From contig JAJFGG010000016.1 of the NCBI GenBank assembly GCA_021776235.1, forward strand, positions 62,001-126,000: a stretch of 64,000 nucleotides of DNA. Direction: 5' to 3'. This DNA comes from Alphaproteobacteria bacterium. GTDB lineage: Bacteria; Pseudomonadota; Alphaproteobacteria; GCA-2731375. Of this stretch, positions 62,910 through 64,000 are shown piece after piece. The position numbers and the translations under genes were made by a program. How positions within the stretch are numbered: the first letter of the stretch is position 1; the number at the start of each line of letters is the position of its first letter. The notes beneath the pieces were generated by a model. The model was not told the origin of the DNA and did not search any database. It saw only the letters and a program-made list of their open reading frames with translations.

Positions 62910-63739
62910 ACCCAAACATGCCCACGATCCCCAAGAAACGCGTCGCCGTTCATCCGGCTTCCGCCACGGCCGGGCGCAACGTCATCAATATCGCCTCGGG
63001 CAAAGGCGGTGTCGGGAAGACCTGGATGGCCATTACCTTGACCCATGCTTTGGCGCGTCAAGACGAAAAGGCCTTGCTGTTCGATGCCGATTTTGGCCTG
63101 GCCAACGTCGACGTACAACTGGGATTGAATACACAACAGAATCTTGGCGGCGTCGTTGCCGGAAAGCTAGCCATGAGCCAAGCCGTCACAAATTTTGCCG
63201 AAGGCGGCTTCGATATCATCGTCGGAATGTCCGGCTCAGGCCAATTAGCCGATATGGGGCGGGCCCGGCTGAGCGAACTGAAGAGTGATCTGTGGCAATT
63301 GGCGCAGCGCTACGACCGGGTCGTTATCGATCTCGGGGCGGGCTTAGAATCCGCGGTGCGTTCCCTGACCCCAATGGGCGGCATGACCCTGGTGGTTGCC
63401 ACGGACGAGCCGACGTCCCTGACAGACGCCTATGCTTACATTAAGGTCTCCATGCAGGAGAATCCACGCGCCGATATGCGCCTGGTGATCAATATGGCGA
63501 CCGATCAGCGCCAGGGAGAGCGGACCTATGGCGCATTGTCCAAAGCCTGCCGGACGTTCCTGAACTACACCCCACCGCTGATGGGGATTGTGCGGCGAGA
63601 CGACCACATACCGGACGCCATTCGCCGGCAAACGGCCTTTCTATCCCGCCACCCCCAAACCAATGCGGCCCAGGACCTTACCGCGTTGGCGGCGGCGATC
63701 CGTAAACAACCCGCCAAGAGCGCCCGGAAGCCGACATGA
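62906..63739 (+). CDS. flhG: MinD-like ATPase, flagellar number regulator
   Basis: A 277-residue ParA/MinD-family ATPase (FleN/FlhG). Deviant Walker A GKGGVGKT, followed by DADFGLANVDVQLGL and VIDLGAGLES. It limits the number of flagella together with FlhF. A polar, low-number flagellation is therefore expected. ATGA overlap with flhF on one side and with the next gene on the other. Confidence 0.95.
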   Translation: MNPNMPTIPKKRVAVHPASATAGRNVINIASGKGGVGKTWMAITLTHALARQDEKALLFDADFGLANVDVQLGLNTQQNLGGVVAGKLAMSQAVTNFAEGGFDIIVGMSGSGQLADMGRARLSELKSDLWQLAQRYDRVVIDLGAGLESAVRSLTPMGGMTLVVATDEPTSLTDAYAYIKVSMQENPRADMRLVINMATDQRQGERTYGALSKACRTFLNYTPPLMGIVRRDDHIPDAIRRQTAFLSRHPQTNAAQDLTALAAAIRKQPAKSARKPT

Positions 63740-64000
63740 ACCCGATAGATGATCACTTGCGCCAACGGCGCACATGCTTGACGACGGTCGCCAATCCGGC
63801 CACCGACCGGGACCGCATCAGTATCCTGTCGGGCGAGTTGCCGGCCTCCGCCCTGTTGGGGGGCGCGCCCATTCACATTGATCTACGCTATATCGCCGAT
63901 CGGGACATAATCGCAGCCACTGCGCTGGCACATTACTTTCAGGTTGCGGCGCAGGAACCGTGCGACACCCTGGAAGGTTATGCGGACATGGTTCTTAACG
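63736..64000 (+). CDS. Unrecognised protein after flhG, C-terminus outside window
   Basis: The start ATG overlaps the flhG stop (ATGA), so the gene is part of the operon. The visible 88 residues contain NPATDRDRISILSGELP and IHIDLRYIADRDIIAATAL. The NPxxxRD and IDLRYxAD stretches faintly recall the T-fold proteins of the QueF type, but the QueF catalytic cysteine region is not present. No domain can be assigned with confidence. Confidence 0.7.
   Translation, partial: MNPIDDHLRQRRTCLTTVANPATDRDRISILSGELPASALLGGAPIHIDLRYIADRDIIAATALAHYFQVAAQEPCDTLEGYADMVLN

Noticed and set aside
1-64000. CRISPR arrays, rRNA genes, riboswitches and complete insertion sequences
   Set aside because: No regularly spaced direct repeats, no rRNA sequence and no intact transposase were recognised; no conserved riboswitch core was seen.

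Overview
The window looks like the chromosome of a polarly flagellated alphaproteobacterium, probably close to the Rhodospirillales. The evidence is SciP (DUF1153), FlbD, FlhF/FlhG, CtrA-type TTAA-N7-TTAA boxes beside flagellar operons, and the housekeeping run gyrA-coaD-ppi-queA-tgt. The species cannot be named from the sequence alone. Many genes start with GTG or TTG, and many neighbours overlap by four bases (ATGA).

Layout. (1) 1-2.4 kb, minus: a pterin cluster of a FolB-like aldolase, folK, a divergent dihydropteroate-synthase-like protein and a FolM/PTR1-like reductase cut by the window edge. (2) 2.4-5.2 kb: a decayed islet beside tRNA-Lys(TTT), holding two IS66 remnants, a frameshifted REP-associated tyrosine transposase, a DUF924 lipoprotein and a nucleotidyltransferase-like protein. 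(3) 5.3-11.6 kb, minus: tgt, queA, a periplasmic cyclophilin, coaD and gyrA. (4) 11.8-16.7 kb, minus: marR-emrA and two tandem EmrB-type exporters, followed on plus by a NIPSNAP protein and an LLM flavin oxidoreductase, then mnmA on minus. (5) 19.6-44.2 kb: a large glycan region. It opens with a TPR-GT41 (SPINDLY/OGT-like) glycosyltransferase and a methyltransferase. A plus-strand operon follows with an HddC-GmhB fusion, a 4,6-dehydratase, HddA, two RmlC-type cupins, a PhyH-type oxygenase and a sugar C-methyltransferase. This meets head-on a minus-strand array of five SDR proteins or enzymes and radical-SAM proteins, an orphan E1-alpha/E1-beta thiamine-diphosphate pair and two duplicated GT2 glycosyltransferases. 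(6) 43-64 kb: flagellar genes, with an SDR epimerase, flgL and flgK on minus; a Sel1 protein on minus; then fliK-flgD-flgE, sciP and fliF-fliG-fliH-fliN-motA-flbD-flhA-flhF-flhG on plus.

How it fits together. The plus-strand sugar operon can be read as a route to a GDP-activated heptose that is dehydrated, possibly epimerised, C-methylated and perhaps hydroxylated. The minus-strand array has the parts for at least one further unusual sugar, in which an E1-type TPP enzyme without E2 and two radical-SAM enzymes are the novel elements. Because the region lies between a TPR-GT41 transferase and hook-associated protein genes, flagellin glycosylation is a reasonable hypothesis. A surface polysaccharide is equally possible. 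The flagellar operons carry a perfect CtrA box plus a sigma-54 promoter before fliK and a near-consensus CtrA box before fliF, fitting a CtrA-SciP-FlbD hierarchy.
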